NCBI GenBank assembly: GCA_024404815.1 | Contig: JAKSPL010000005.1 | Coordinates: 1-64,000, forward strand | DNA from: Oscillospiraceae bacterium | Lineage (GTDB): Bacteria > Bacillota > Clostridia > Oscillospirales > Ruminococcaceae | Reading direction: 5' to 3' | Length of the DNA: 64,000 bases | Shown here: positions 8,130-15,958 of the stretch, piece by piece | How the letters are laid out: the number at the start of each line of letters is the position of its first letter | Numbering within the stretch: the first letter of the stretch is position 1 | The notes under the pieces: generated by a model | What the model saw: the letters and a program-made list of their open reading frames with translations, nothing else | Told to the model about the DNA's origin: nothing | The model's database searches: none | Position numbers and translations under genes: made by a program

Positions 8130-10973
8130 ATGAGAAAAAGAAAACTTCTTGCATCGCTGACGGCAGCAGTTTTTGCTTTCGGCAGTCTGGTGACTGTGCC
8201 TGTATCTGTCGATGCGGCAGATTATGCGGCAAAGAAAAGCCGTGTTTCCGTGCATGACCCGTCGATTTTTAAGGATCCTGCGACAGGGACTTACTACGTG
8301 TTCGGTTCGCATATTGATGCAGCAAAATCGCAGGATTTGCAGAACTGGACGCTGTTCACCAACGGCTATGCGACCAGTAACAACAAGCTGTTTGGTTCGC
8401 TTTCGAGTAACCTTGCAGGCGCGTTTGCATGGGCAGGGGAGAATCTGGAAGACTGTGCCGGCGGCTTTGCAGTCTGGGCACCCGACGTCATCTGGAATCC
8501 CGATTACATCAATACGGACGGTTCGAAAGGTGCGTATCTGATGTATTTCTGTACATCGTCCACTTATATGCGTTCGGTGATTGCATTTGCAGCATCAAAG
8601 AATGCAGAAGGTCCGTACCAGTTTGTCGATACGCTGATCTATTCGGGCTTTACGTCGGGTGACAGCTATGCGACATCATCCACCAAGAACGTCAACCGCA
8701 AGTACACCAGCACGAATATTGATGAACTGATGGCGCAGGGGCAGGTGACCTACAACGAAAGCTGGTTCAATAAGGGAAATTTCAACAACCAGACCTATCC
8801 GAATGCGATTGACCCGACAATTTATTACGATACGGACGGCAAAATGTATATGTGCTACGGTTCGTGGTCGGGCGGTATTTTCACGCTGGAAATGGATGCA
8901 AAAACGGGCAGATGTATCCATCCGAGAACAGGCACGACTGCTGACGGAAGATTGGTGGACAGTTATTTCGGTACAAAAATCAGCGGCGGTTTTGGAAAAT
9001 CAGGCGAAGGCCCGTTCATTGAATATAACGCAGATACAGGATATTACTATCTCTGGGTGACCTATGGCGGACTGACCGCGACAGGCGGCTATAATATGCG
9101 TGTGTTCCGTTCCAAATCGCCGACAGGACCGTTTACGGACGCGGCAAACAACAATGCAGTATTGGCGTCCTCAGGCGGCATTGACGGTCTGGGTGTCAAG
9201 GTGATGACCAACTACAAATTCGCAGGCTTGCAAAGCGGTTATCAGGCGTGCGGCCATAATTCTGTGCTGCATGACGACGACGGACAATGGTATCTGATCC
9301 ACCACACACGCTTTGACGGCGGCACAGAGTACCACGAGGTACGTGTTCACGCGATGCGTTTTAACGGTGCAGGCTGGCCTGTTGTGATGCCCTATGAAAA
9401 CAGCGGCGACACATGGTCAGAGGCAGGCTACGAACCGTCTTCGCTGGCTGGTACATATGAATTCCTGAACCATGGAACCGCGACAACAGGTGATGCGACC
9501 TATGGCAAGAGCATTACGCTGAACGCAAACGGCAGTATTTCAGGTGCAGTATCAGGCAGCTGGAAAGAAGCGGAGGGGAGTGCGCAGGCAGTATTCACCA
9601 TCGGAAACGTCAAATATCACGGCTATTTTGCTGCACAGCATGACGAATCCCAGACAGGAAAACGAGTGATGACCTTTACTGCGGTCGGCAACAACAATCA
9701 GACGATCTGGGGTGTGGGTACATCCGCATGGAATGGAGAGGAACGCGATTTTCTGCACGATCATTCAAACAATACGAGTAAACTTGTCTATGCCCCTGAC
9801 AGCGTTGCGCTTCCTACGGGCGGTGTCCGCATTGGCAATACGAGCCTGCTGAGCGATGTGCCGTATGTACTGACCAACGTCAACAGCGGCTTAGCGATGG
9901 ATTTACCGTCAGGCAACACAGCGGATGGCACAGGCATTCAGCAATGGTCACGCAGCGCAGGCGGTCAGCAGGAGTGGCGTATCGTTGATTTAGGGAACGG
10001 CTACTGCAAACTGCTGTCTATGGCAGATGAAAATAAATGTATCGCGGTCAAGAATGCAACCGCAGAGGACGGTGCAGACGTTGTCCTGCAAACGTACACA
10101 GGTGCAGAGAATCAGCAATGGAAGCTGGTATCGACAGGCGGCTACTATGCGATCGTTTCGCGCTGTTCGAATGATACAGGCTGTCTGGACGTATATGAGT
10201 GGTCAAAAGACAACGGCGGTGTTATTAAGCAATGGAACTGCTGGGGCGGCGACTGTCAGCTCTGGGAGATCGAGCCTGTGCATCCAGCGCTCACAGAGGG
10301 CGCATATGCGCTTCGTAACATCAACAGCGGATATTGTGTCGAGATGGGCACAGAAGGGCTGATACAGGGCAATCTGAACCAAATCTGGACGTTTGCTGCA
10401 ACATCTGACGGCTTCTATACGATTTCCAACGAATATGGTCTGGCAATCACAGCAGCCGATGCCTCAGACGGTGCGGCACTGACATTTGCGGCGAATCAGC
10501 AGACGGACGCACAGAAATTTGCTGTCTGGTGCAATGCTGACGGAAGCTACACGATTGTGTCGAAGCTGTCCGACTGCAAATCGGGTTTTGATGTGTATGA
10601 GATCAGCCGAGAGCAGGGTGCAACCGTATGCCAGTGGAATTACTGGGGCGGAGAAGGACAGAAATTTGTTCTGGAACCTGCGATTGCGCCGCCGCCGGTC
10701 GAAACGACGACAACAACCACAACAACTACAACAACGACTACAGATACTATCACCGCAGAACCGCAGTTTTCTCTGCTTGGCGATGTGGACTGTGACGGGG
10801 AGGTTTCTATTTCGGACGTTATTCTGCTGAGCCGTTACAATGCTGAGGACACGACCGCATCGGTATCCGCGCAGGGAAAGAAAAACGGCGACTGCGATCA
10901 TGACGGAACATTAAAAGCATCTGATGTCGTTTTGATTTTGAAGCACATTGCAAAACTGATAATACTGCAATAA
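8130..10973 (+). CDS. secreted GH43 arabinanase-like enzyme with CBM13 and dockerin
   Basis: This 947-residue protein starts at the second ATG (8130), which has GGGGGAAC upstream. A signal peptide (MRKRKLLASLTAAVFAFGSL) is followed by a GH43 five-bladed propeller at about residues 40-437. Visible landmarks are SVHDPSIFKDP (likely catalytic base Asp), NAIDPTIYYDTDGKMYMCYG, GEGPFIEYN (likely acid Glu) and GHNSVLHDDDGQWYLIHHTR. A beta-domain beginning GTYEFLNHGT (440-553) resembles the C-terminal domain of large endo-1,5-alpha-L-arabinanases, so arabinan is the best-guess substrate. Two CBM13/ricin-like segments (577-850; QQWSRS, ENQQWKL, WNYWGGEGQKF), a Thr tract (859-872) and a type I-like dockerin (GDVDCDGEVSISDV and GDCDHDGTLKASDV) complete it. 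It is probably attached to a cellulosome. Confidence 0.9.
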   Translation: MRKRKLLASLTAAVFAFGSLVTVPVSVDAADYAAKKSRVSVHDPSIFKDPATGTYYVFGSHIDAAKSQDLQNWTLFTNGYATSNNKLFGSLSSNLAGAFAWAGENLEDCAGGFAVWAPDVIWNPDYINTDGSKGAYLMYFCTSSTYMRSVIAFAASKNAEGPYQFVDTLIYSGFTSGDSYATSSTKNVNRKYTSTNIDELMAQGQVTYNESWFNKGNFNNQTYPNAIDPTIYYDTDGKMYMCYGSWSGGIFTLEMDAKTGRCIHPRTGTTADGRLVDSYFGTKISGGFGKSGEGPFIEYNADTGYYYLWVTYGGLTATGGYNMRVFRSKSPTGPFTDAANNNAVLASSGGIDGLGVKVMTNYKFAGLQSGYQACGHNSVLHDDDGQWYLIHHTRFDGGTEYHEVRVHAMRFNGAGWPVVMPYENSGDTWSEAGYEPSSLAGTYEFLNHGTATTGDATYGKSITLNANGSISGAVSGSWKEAEGSAQAVFTIGNVKYHGYFAAQHDESQTGKRVMTFTAVGNNNQTIWGVGTSAWNGEERDFLHDHSNNTSKLVYAPDSVALPTGGVRIGNTSLLSDVPYVLTNVNSGLAMDLPSGNTADGTGIQQWSRSAGGQQEWRIVDLGNGYCKLLSMADENKCIAVKNATAEDGADVVLQTYTGAENQQWKLVSTGGYYAIVSRCSNDTGCLDVYEWSKDNGGVIKQWNCWGGDCQLWEIEPVHPALTEGAYALRNINSGYCVEMGTEGLIQGNLNQIWTFAATSDGFYTISNEYGLAITAADASDGAALTFAANQQTDAQKFAVWCNADGSYTIVSKLSDCKSGFDVYEISREQGATVCQWNYWGGEGQKFVLEPAIAPPPVETTTTTTTTTTTTTDTITAEPQFSLLGDVDCDGEVSISDVILLSRYNAEDTTASVSAQGKKNGDCDHDGTLKASDVVLILKHIAKLIILQ

Positions 10974-10976
10974 ATA

Positions 10977-11014
10977 AACGCTGCATCTCCGCAAGAGGGG
11001 ATGCAGCGTTTGCA
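10977..11014 (+). terminator. terminator after the GH43 gene
   Basis: A 14-bp stem (AACGCTGCATCTCC with GGGGATGCAGCGTT) is followed by TGCATTTT. The T tract is short but the stem is strong and starts three bases after the stop codon. Confidence 0.75.
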
Positions 11015-11021
11015 TTTTGGC

Positions 11022-11059
11022 AAAAAAATACCGGATCGCTCAGGGGGAGCAATCCGGTT
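11022..11059 (-). terminator. terminator of the phosphofructokinase gene
   Basis: Read on the minus strand, ACCGGATTGCTC pairs with GAGCGATCCGGT (one mismatch) and is followed by ATTTTTTT. It faces the terminator of the convergent GH43 gene. Confidence 0.85.
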
Positions 11060-11085
11060 ATAAGGAAAGAGGTTACCAGCAATGT

Positions 11086-12312
11086 TTAGATGGCGAAACG
11101 GAAATGAGTCGGCAGACCGTTTCGCATGACGGGCGCGACTTCGCCCTGAATCAGCGGCAGGAAATAATTGACTGCTTCATCAGATATCTGATTTCCTGCG
11201 TCTGAAATCCATTTCGACGGGAATTTTCTCGTGATGTTTGCGACAGCATCCGCAGCGGTATCCGAATACTCAACCCGATACGGTGCATCAGAAACACGGC
11301 GCATCGTCACGACACGGCCTGTACGGCCCTGCATGGCAAGCTTTGCGGCATAACGCCCGACATTCTCCGCTTCTTTCAGATCACAAGCAGAGGCGAGGTG
11401 AGAAGAACATCGCTGCATGACGTTCAACTCCATCGAGCGCACCTTAACACCGATTTCATTTCGCACCTGCGTTTCGAGGAATTTGCCGATACCGGAAAGA
11501 TACGCGTGACCGAATTCGTCGTTTGTACCGGAACGAAAACAGTCAGCGTCCGGAGGCGTAACGCCCTCAGAAACCGCACAGATAACGGTATTGCGCTGTG
11601 CAAGCTGCTCACGGACATCCGCGAGAAACTGCGAAATGGAAAAATCGCTTTCCGGAAGATAAATGAGGTGCGGTGCATCTTCCCCGTTCGCACGAAGCAC
11701 GCAGGTCGAAGCAGTAAGCCAGCCCGCGTCGCGCCCCATAATTTCACAGATAGCAACGGATGGAACATTGTAAACCGAGGAGTCCCGAATGATTTCCTGA
11801 ATGGTCATGGCGACATATTTTGCTGCGGAACCGAAACCGGGTGTGTGATCCATACAAACCAGATCGTTGTCGATGGTTTTCGGAACACCGATGACCTTTA
11901 CGGGACTGTTATGTGCGGAAAGCCAGGCACTAAGTTTTGCAACAGTATCCATGGAATCATTTCCGCCGATATAAAAGAAAGTGTCGATATTATTTTTTTC
12001 GAGAATGTGCTGAATTTTTTGATAGATGGAATCATCTTGTCCAACGGCCGGCAGACGAAATCTGCACGAACCGAGTGCGGTAGAAGGTGTTTTGCGAAGC
12101 AGGTCCACATCGTCCTCAGACTGTAACGCCTCATTCAGATTGACAAACCGTTCTTCGAGCAAACCTTGAATTCCATTCCTGACACCGAGAACTTCGATTG
12201 GCGCAATATGTGCCGAATCATTTCCATTTGCAAATAGCTCTAAATGAACACCAACGAGCGAAGCGTTGATGGCACAAGTAGGGCCTCCCGATTGCGCAAT
12301 GGCAAATCTCAT
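11086..12312 (-). CDS. pfp: 6-phosphofructokinase, pyrophosphate-dependent type
   Basis: The enzyme phosphorylates fructose 6-phosphate, here probably with pyrophosphate as donor. The 408-residue protein begins MRFAIAQSGGPTCAINASL. It has the sugar-phosphate motif GVPKTIDNDL, whose Lys is typical of PPi enzymes where ATP enzymes have Gly, and MGRDAGWLTAS. The nucleotide-site loop reads YIGGNDSMDT; ATP-type enzymes have GGDGS and PPi types usually GGDDS, so the Asn here is unusual. The start has GAGGGGGA upstream. It is a single-gene unit with its own terminator. PPi use saves ATP in sugar-fermenting anaerobes. Donor specificity is inferred from motifs only. Confidence 0.88.
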   Translation of the reverse strand: MRFAIAQSGGPTCAINASLVGVHLELFANGNDSAHIAPIEVLGVRNGIQGLLEERFVNLNEALQSEDDVDLLRKTPSTALGSCRFRLPAVGQDDSIYQKIQHILEKNNIDTFFYIGGNDSMDTVAKLSAWLSAHNSPVKVIGVPKTIDNDLVCMDHTPGFGSAAKYVAMTIQEIIRDSSVYNVPSVAICEIMGRDAGWLTASTCVLRANGEDAPHLIYLPESDFSISQFLADVREQLAQRNTVICAVSEGVTPPDADCFRSGTNDEFGHAYLSGIGKFLETQVRNEIGVKVRSMELNVMQRCSSHLASACDLKEAENVGRYAAKLAMQGRTGRVVTMRRVSDAPYRVEYSDTAADAVANITRKFPSKWISDAGNQISDEAVNYFLPLIQGEVAPVMRNGLPTHFRFAI

Positions 12313-12753
12313 ACAGAAAATTCCCCCTCAATACGTCAATATTTTGGTTTCCTCTTTCTGTTTTCGTGTCTGAATCCAGTATACATGAAATAAAAGGAAA
12401 AGTCAAGGGGACTGAGCATTTTTCGTCTTTTTGGATAGTGACTGACCATTTTTTGCGTTACAATCAGACGAATTGCCAAACATAAACGGCATATATTGCC
12501 TATGAGCAATATAATCATACTGCCAATGCGAAAAATGCAGATACTTCTTTTAAAATACAATCCGGATCATCTGGTTGAAAAGGGGAAATGGATACAATAG
12601 GTGCGCATTTGCACAAAAATTGCTTTTCTGATTCGAAAAATTACGGCATGGAAGATATGAAAAAACAGTTGCAATTCGTAAAAAAGTGCGGTATAATATA
12701 GGTGTGAAATGGTAAGATGCCATCCACTTACAAAATTCAAAGGAGAATGTATC
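12313..12753. other. intergenic region between divergent pfp and gdhA
   Basis: These 441 bases hold the gdhA promoter at the right end and the pfp Shine-Dalgarno sequence at the left end. The AT-rich middle has no frame with a plausible start or recognisable protein, and no clear pfp promoter was identified. Confidence 0.6.
12669..12697 (+). promoter_or_regulatory. sigma-A promoter of gdhA
   Basis: TTGCAA and a perfect TATAAT are separated by 17 bases, 56 bases before the gdhA start. Confidence 0.78.
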
Positions 12754-14106
12754 ATGGAATTGAAAAACGCATACCTCAAATCTGTCATCGAACAGGTTGA
12801 GAAGCGCAACCCGAACGAGCCTGAATTCCTTCAGACCGTTACCGAAGTGCTCGCAAGCATCGAGCCTGTTATCGAGCAGCGTCCTGACCTCGTAGAGGCT
12901 GGCGTTATCGAGAGAATGGTTGAGCCTGAGCGTCAGGTTTTCTTCCGCGTTCCGTGGGTAGATGACAATGGCAAGCTGCAGGTCAACCGTGGTTTCAGAG
13001 TTCAGTTCAACTCTGCAATCGGTCCGTACAAGGGCGGCCTTCGTTTTGCAAAGAACGTTAACGCTTCCATTATGAAATTCCTGGGCTTCGAGCAGACCTT
13101 TAAGAACTCCCTGACCTCTCTGCCTATGGGCGGCGGCAAGGGCGGTTCCGACTTTGATCCGCAGGGCAAGTCTGATGCAGAAGTTATGCGTTTCTGCCAG
13201 AGCTTTATGACTGAGCTGTATCGTCACATTGGTCCTGACACCGACGTTCCTGCTGGTGACATCGGCGTTGGCGCTCGTGAGATCGGCTATCTGTTCGGTC
13301 AGTACAAGAGACTGAAGAACGAATGGACCGGCGTTCTGACCGGTAAGGGCATTCCGTTCGGCGGTTCTCTGATCCGTCCGGAAGCAACCGGTTACGGCGC
13401 AGTTTACTACACTGTCAATATGCTCAACTACTTCAAGGATGACATCAAGGGCAAGACCTTCGCAGTTTCCGGTTTCGGCAATGTTGCTTGGGGTACTGTT
13501 CTGAAAGTCAACGAGCTGGGCGGTAAGGTTGTTACCATTTCCGGTCCTGATGGTTATATCTATGATGAAGATGGTATCAGCACCGAAGAAAAGGTCAACT
13601 ATATGCTTGAAATGCGTGCATCCTGCCGTAACCGTGTTCAGGATTACGCTGACAAGTTTGGTGTACCGTTCTTCGCAGGCGAGAAGCCGTGGGGCGTTAA
13701 GGCTGACATCATGATGCCTTGTGCAACCCAGAACGAAGTTGGTATGGAAGAAGCAAAGAAGATGGTCGCAAACAACATCAAGTATTATGTTGAAGTTGCA
13801 AATATGCCGACCACCAACGATGCAATCACCTACCTGAAGGAAAACGGCGTTATTGTTGCTCCTTCCAAGGCAGTAAACGCAGGCGGCGTATCCGTTTCCG
13901 GTCTGGAAATGTCCCAGAACTCCATGCGTTACAACTGGACCGCAGAAGAAGTTGACGAGAAGCTGAAGATGATCATGAAGAACATCTTCAATGCATCTGT
14001 TGAGGCTTCCAACAAGTACGGTCTGGGCGATGATCTCGTTGCTGGTGCAAACATCGCAGGCTTCCTGAAGGTTGCAGAAGCAATGAAGGCACAGGGCTGT
14101 GTCTGA
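12754..14106 (+). CDS. gdhA: glutamate dehydrogenase, hexameric (likely NADP-specific)
   Basis: GdhA aminates 2-oxoglutarate to glutamate with NAD(P)H and is a main ammonia-assimilation enzyme in rumen and gut Firmicutes. The 450-residue protein shows NRGFRVQFNSAIGPYKGGLR, the catalytic-lysine stretch PMGGGKGGSDFDPQGKSD, the segment GVGAREIGYLFGQYKRL and the Rossmann motif VSGFGNVAWG. Its length fits the NADP-type S50 family. The start ATG at 12754 follows AAAGGAGAATG; an upstream in-frame ATG lacks one. Codon choice is strongly biased (GGT/GGC, CGT), suggesting high expression. It has its own promoter and terminator. Confidence 0.96.
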   Translation: MELKNAYLKSVIEQVEKRNPNEPEFLQTVTEVLASIEPVIEQRPDLVEAGVIERMVEPERQVFFRVPWVDDNGKLQVNRGFRVQFNSAIGPYKGGLRFAKNVNASIMKFLGFEQTFKNSLTSLPMGGGKGGSDFDPQGKSDAEVMRFCQSFMTELYRHIGPDTDVPAGDIGVGAREIGYLFGQYKRLKNEWTGVLTGKGIPFGGSLIRPEATGYGAVYYTVNMLNYFKDDIKGKTFAVSGFGNVAWGTVLKVNELGGKVVTISGPDGYIYDEDGISTEEKVNYMLEMRASCRNRVQDYADKFGVPFFAGEKPWGVKADIMMPCATQNEVGMEEAKKMVANNIKYYVEVANMPTTNDAITYLKENGVIVAPSKAVNAGGVSVSGLEMSQNSMRYNWTAEEVDEKLKMIMKNIFNASVEASNKYGLGDDLVAGANIAGFLKVAEAMKAQGCV

Positions 14107-14127
14107 TTTAACCCTTTGAATGATATA

Positions 14128-14164
14128 AAAATAACCGATTGCTTCGGCAGTCGGTTATTTTTTG
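14128..14164 (+). terminator. terminator of gdhA
   Basis: The stem AAATAACCGATTGC pairs with GCAGTCGGTTATTT around a TTCG loop, followed by further T residues. Nearly the same stem occurs again at 35782-35818. Confidence 0.92.
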
Positions 14165-14200
14165 TATATGAGGATTCGAAAGGGGAATCCTATAACCATG

Positions 14201-14232
14201 AAAAAACCGTGAGCCGAAGCCCACGGTTTTTT
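14201..14232 (-). terminator. terminator of the SpoIID-domain gene
   Basis: Read on the minus strand, ACCGTGGGC pairs with GCTCACGGT around TTCG, flanked by A and T runs on both sides. It begins seven bases after the stop and could act in both directions. Confidence 0.85.
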
Positions 14233-14238
14233 TCTCAT

Positions 14239-15639
14239 TCAAGTAGCCGAGGTTTCTGCATTGAAAGCAGTAGACTCGGGAGTAACGGCAGATGCACTTT
14301 CCGAAGCTGCCGGAAGGGCAGTCGTTGTTGTCGTAGCTGTCGTTGTAGTAGTTGTAGTATTCTGAACCGTTGTTTCAGGCTGTGCAGCGGTGGTAATCAG
14401 CGTTGCAGGAGGAGGCGTATTGCCTGCCTGATAAACGAATTCAAATTTCGGCGATTTCAGTCCAAGTGCTGTGCGGAGGTCGTTGCCTTTGACAGTAACC
14501 TTACCGCCGATGACAGCGGAAGCAACATAGCCGCCGTCGCCATAGTTGAGCTGAATCCAATCGTAAGGTGAGCCGCTGAGCGACACATGGTAACGAGATT
14601 CAAGCTTTGACTTGAGCTGACTCCAAGAGAAGATCTGGGAATCGCAGAAATGGGGGTCGCAGTTATCATCGTACTGAACGGGGATACTGCGGAGGTAAGG
14701 AATATCCATAGAGAAGATATCCTTACAAGAGGCGGTCGCACCGCCGCTGGATGCATAGAACATTGTATCCGCAGGTTTTCCATCGTAATAGAGTGCCTGA
14801 CCGACGACCGAACGAACGGCATCGACAATGTTCTTGGAGGGATTGCTCTTGCCCTTCAAACCGGAACCACCGTTGTGGTGAAGGTAGAAGGAGTAGATTG
14901 CAACCGCCTGAGCTTTGAGGGCTTCCTGCGCCATGCTGGGGCCCATCTCGCGGTTGACGACCTGAGCGATAACGGAAACGATATCGCCGCTGCAATTACC
15001 AATGGTAATGTGCTTGTTGGGATCCACGCCCGTGTTGACGAGTGTGGTGCCGGGGTAGTAAAGGGATAAAATCTGATTGTAAGAATAACCGTTATATTTT
15101 GCGTAGAAGTTTGCGCCGTTCTGGCTCATTCCTACGCCGTGTCCAAATCCATACGTATAAAATACAACGCTATTTGCAGGTGCGCAGACAGTAGTTGTTG
15201 CGCGAATAGCAGGTGCTTCGAGGGTTGTTACGACAGTAGTTGTGGATGTTGTAGTAGTGGTTGTCGTTGTAGCCTCAGTGGTGTCTGTTGTCACTGCAAT
15301 GGTCGTCGTAAGCGGGTCCGGCTGAGTAGCTGCTGCCTCGTACTTAATGAGTGAAAGACTCTGATCATAATCAGAAATGTCCGCCTTCCACCATTCCGTA
15401 ACGTCATAGGTTTCCGTCTTTTTCGTAGACGGTGCGCAGTCCGATACCGAAGCTCCGGAAACAGCTTGTTCTTCTGTTAAGTTCGCATCCGAACCGGTTG
15501 TTGCAGCGTAAACCATGTCAGCAGCTCCAAAGCGCTGCATCGCGTTTCCGTTGCCCTGAAATTCACATGTACTGGTGAACAGGAGGGCAGATGCCGTAGC
15601 CAGAATCGCAATGCGGTTTCGTCGCATTCGAGCTTGCAT
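14239..15639 (-). CDS. secreted SpoIID/LytB-domain protein with permuted motif order
   Basis: SpoIID-type proteins are lytic transglycosylases acting on peptidoglycan. This 466-residue protein has an N-terminal signal-like segment (AILATASALLFTST), a Thr-rich linker at 111-138 and another near the C-terminus. Between them lie all SpoIID landmarks, but in unusual order. GFGHGVGMSQNGA (165-176) and YYPGT (194-198), normally C-terminal, come first. They are followed by the catalytic-Glu motif NREMG (E231), EALKAQAVA (239-247), SSGGAT (about 298) and LRTALGLKSPKFEF (about 387-400), normally N-terminal. This looks like a circular permutation that keeps the catalytic glutamate. The start follows TGGAGAG. 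A sporulation role is unlikely given the linkers; wall remodelling is my inference. Confidence 0.82.
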   Translation of the reverse strand: MQARMRRNRIAILATASALLFTSTCEFQGNGNAMQRFGAADMVYAATTGSDANLTEEQAVSGASVSDCAPSTKKTETYDVTEWWKADISDYDQSLSLIKYEAAATQPDPLTTTIAVTTDTTEATTTTTTTTSTTTVVTTLEAPAIRATTTVCAPANSVVFYTYGFGHGVGMSQNGANFYAKYNGYSYNQILSLYYPGTTLVNTGVDPNKHITIGNCSGDIVSVIAQVVNREMGPSMAQEALKAQAVAIYSFYLHHNGGSGLKGKSNPSKNIVDAVRSVVGQALYYDGKPADTMFYASSGGATASCKDIFSMDIPYLRSIPVQYDDNCDPHFCDSQIFSWSQLKSKLESRYHVSLSGSPYDWIQLNYGDGGYVASAVIGGKVTVKGNDLRTALGLKSPKFEFVYQAGNTPPPATLITTAAQPETTVQNTTTTTTTATTTTTALPAASESASAVTPESTAFNAETSAT

Positions 15640-15958
15640 AGTTTCTCTCCATTATTTCAATCTCACCGGTTGAAACCGGCTTTATTTCCCCAAGATTGGA
15701 TGTGGGGATTTTGTCAAATCGTTTCTGTCATCCTTATGAGCCGTCTAAAAATCCACATTCAGACGGGTTTTGTTCTGCATAACATCTCTATATTTACGCC
15801 GCAAGAGTTCATACTGAGATGGATTGCAGATTGCGTTGGCTGTACGCCGGAACGCATAAAGTATGAAATGCGGCTTCCAACGCAGCGAGTGCCTGCTTCT
15901 TCAATTGTAAAACAGTACGTTTGCATCAAAGCGCAGCCAAACGCGCCTTGGGTGATGA
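15640..15958. other. intergenic region upstream of the SpoIID-domain gene
   Basis: In these 319 bases I see no supported gene. On the minus strand there is a TTGACA (15710-15715) without a convincing -10 element at normal spacing, and a short inverted repeat (GCCGG with CCGGT). A plus-strand frame crosses the region but lacks a ribosome-binding site and family resemblance. Confidence 0.5.

Noticed and set aside
10700..10745. ACA/ACG-rich tract that resembles a microsatellite or repeat array
   Set aside because: It is in frame and encodes the Thr-rich linker before the dockerin; similar tracts in other secreted genes have the same explanation.
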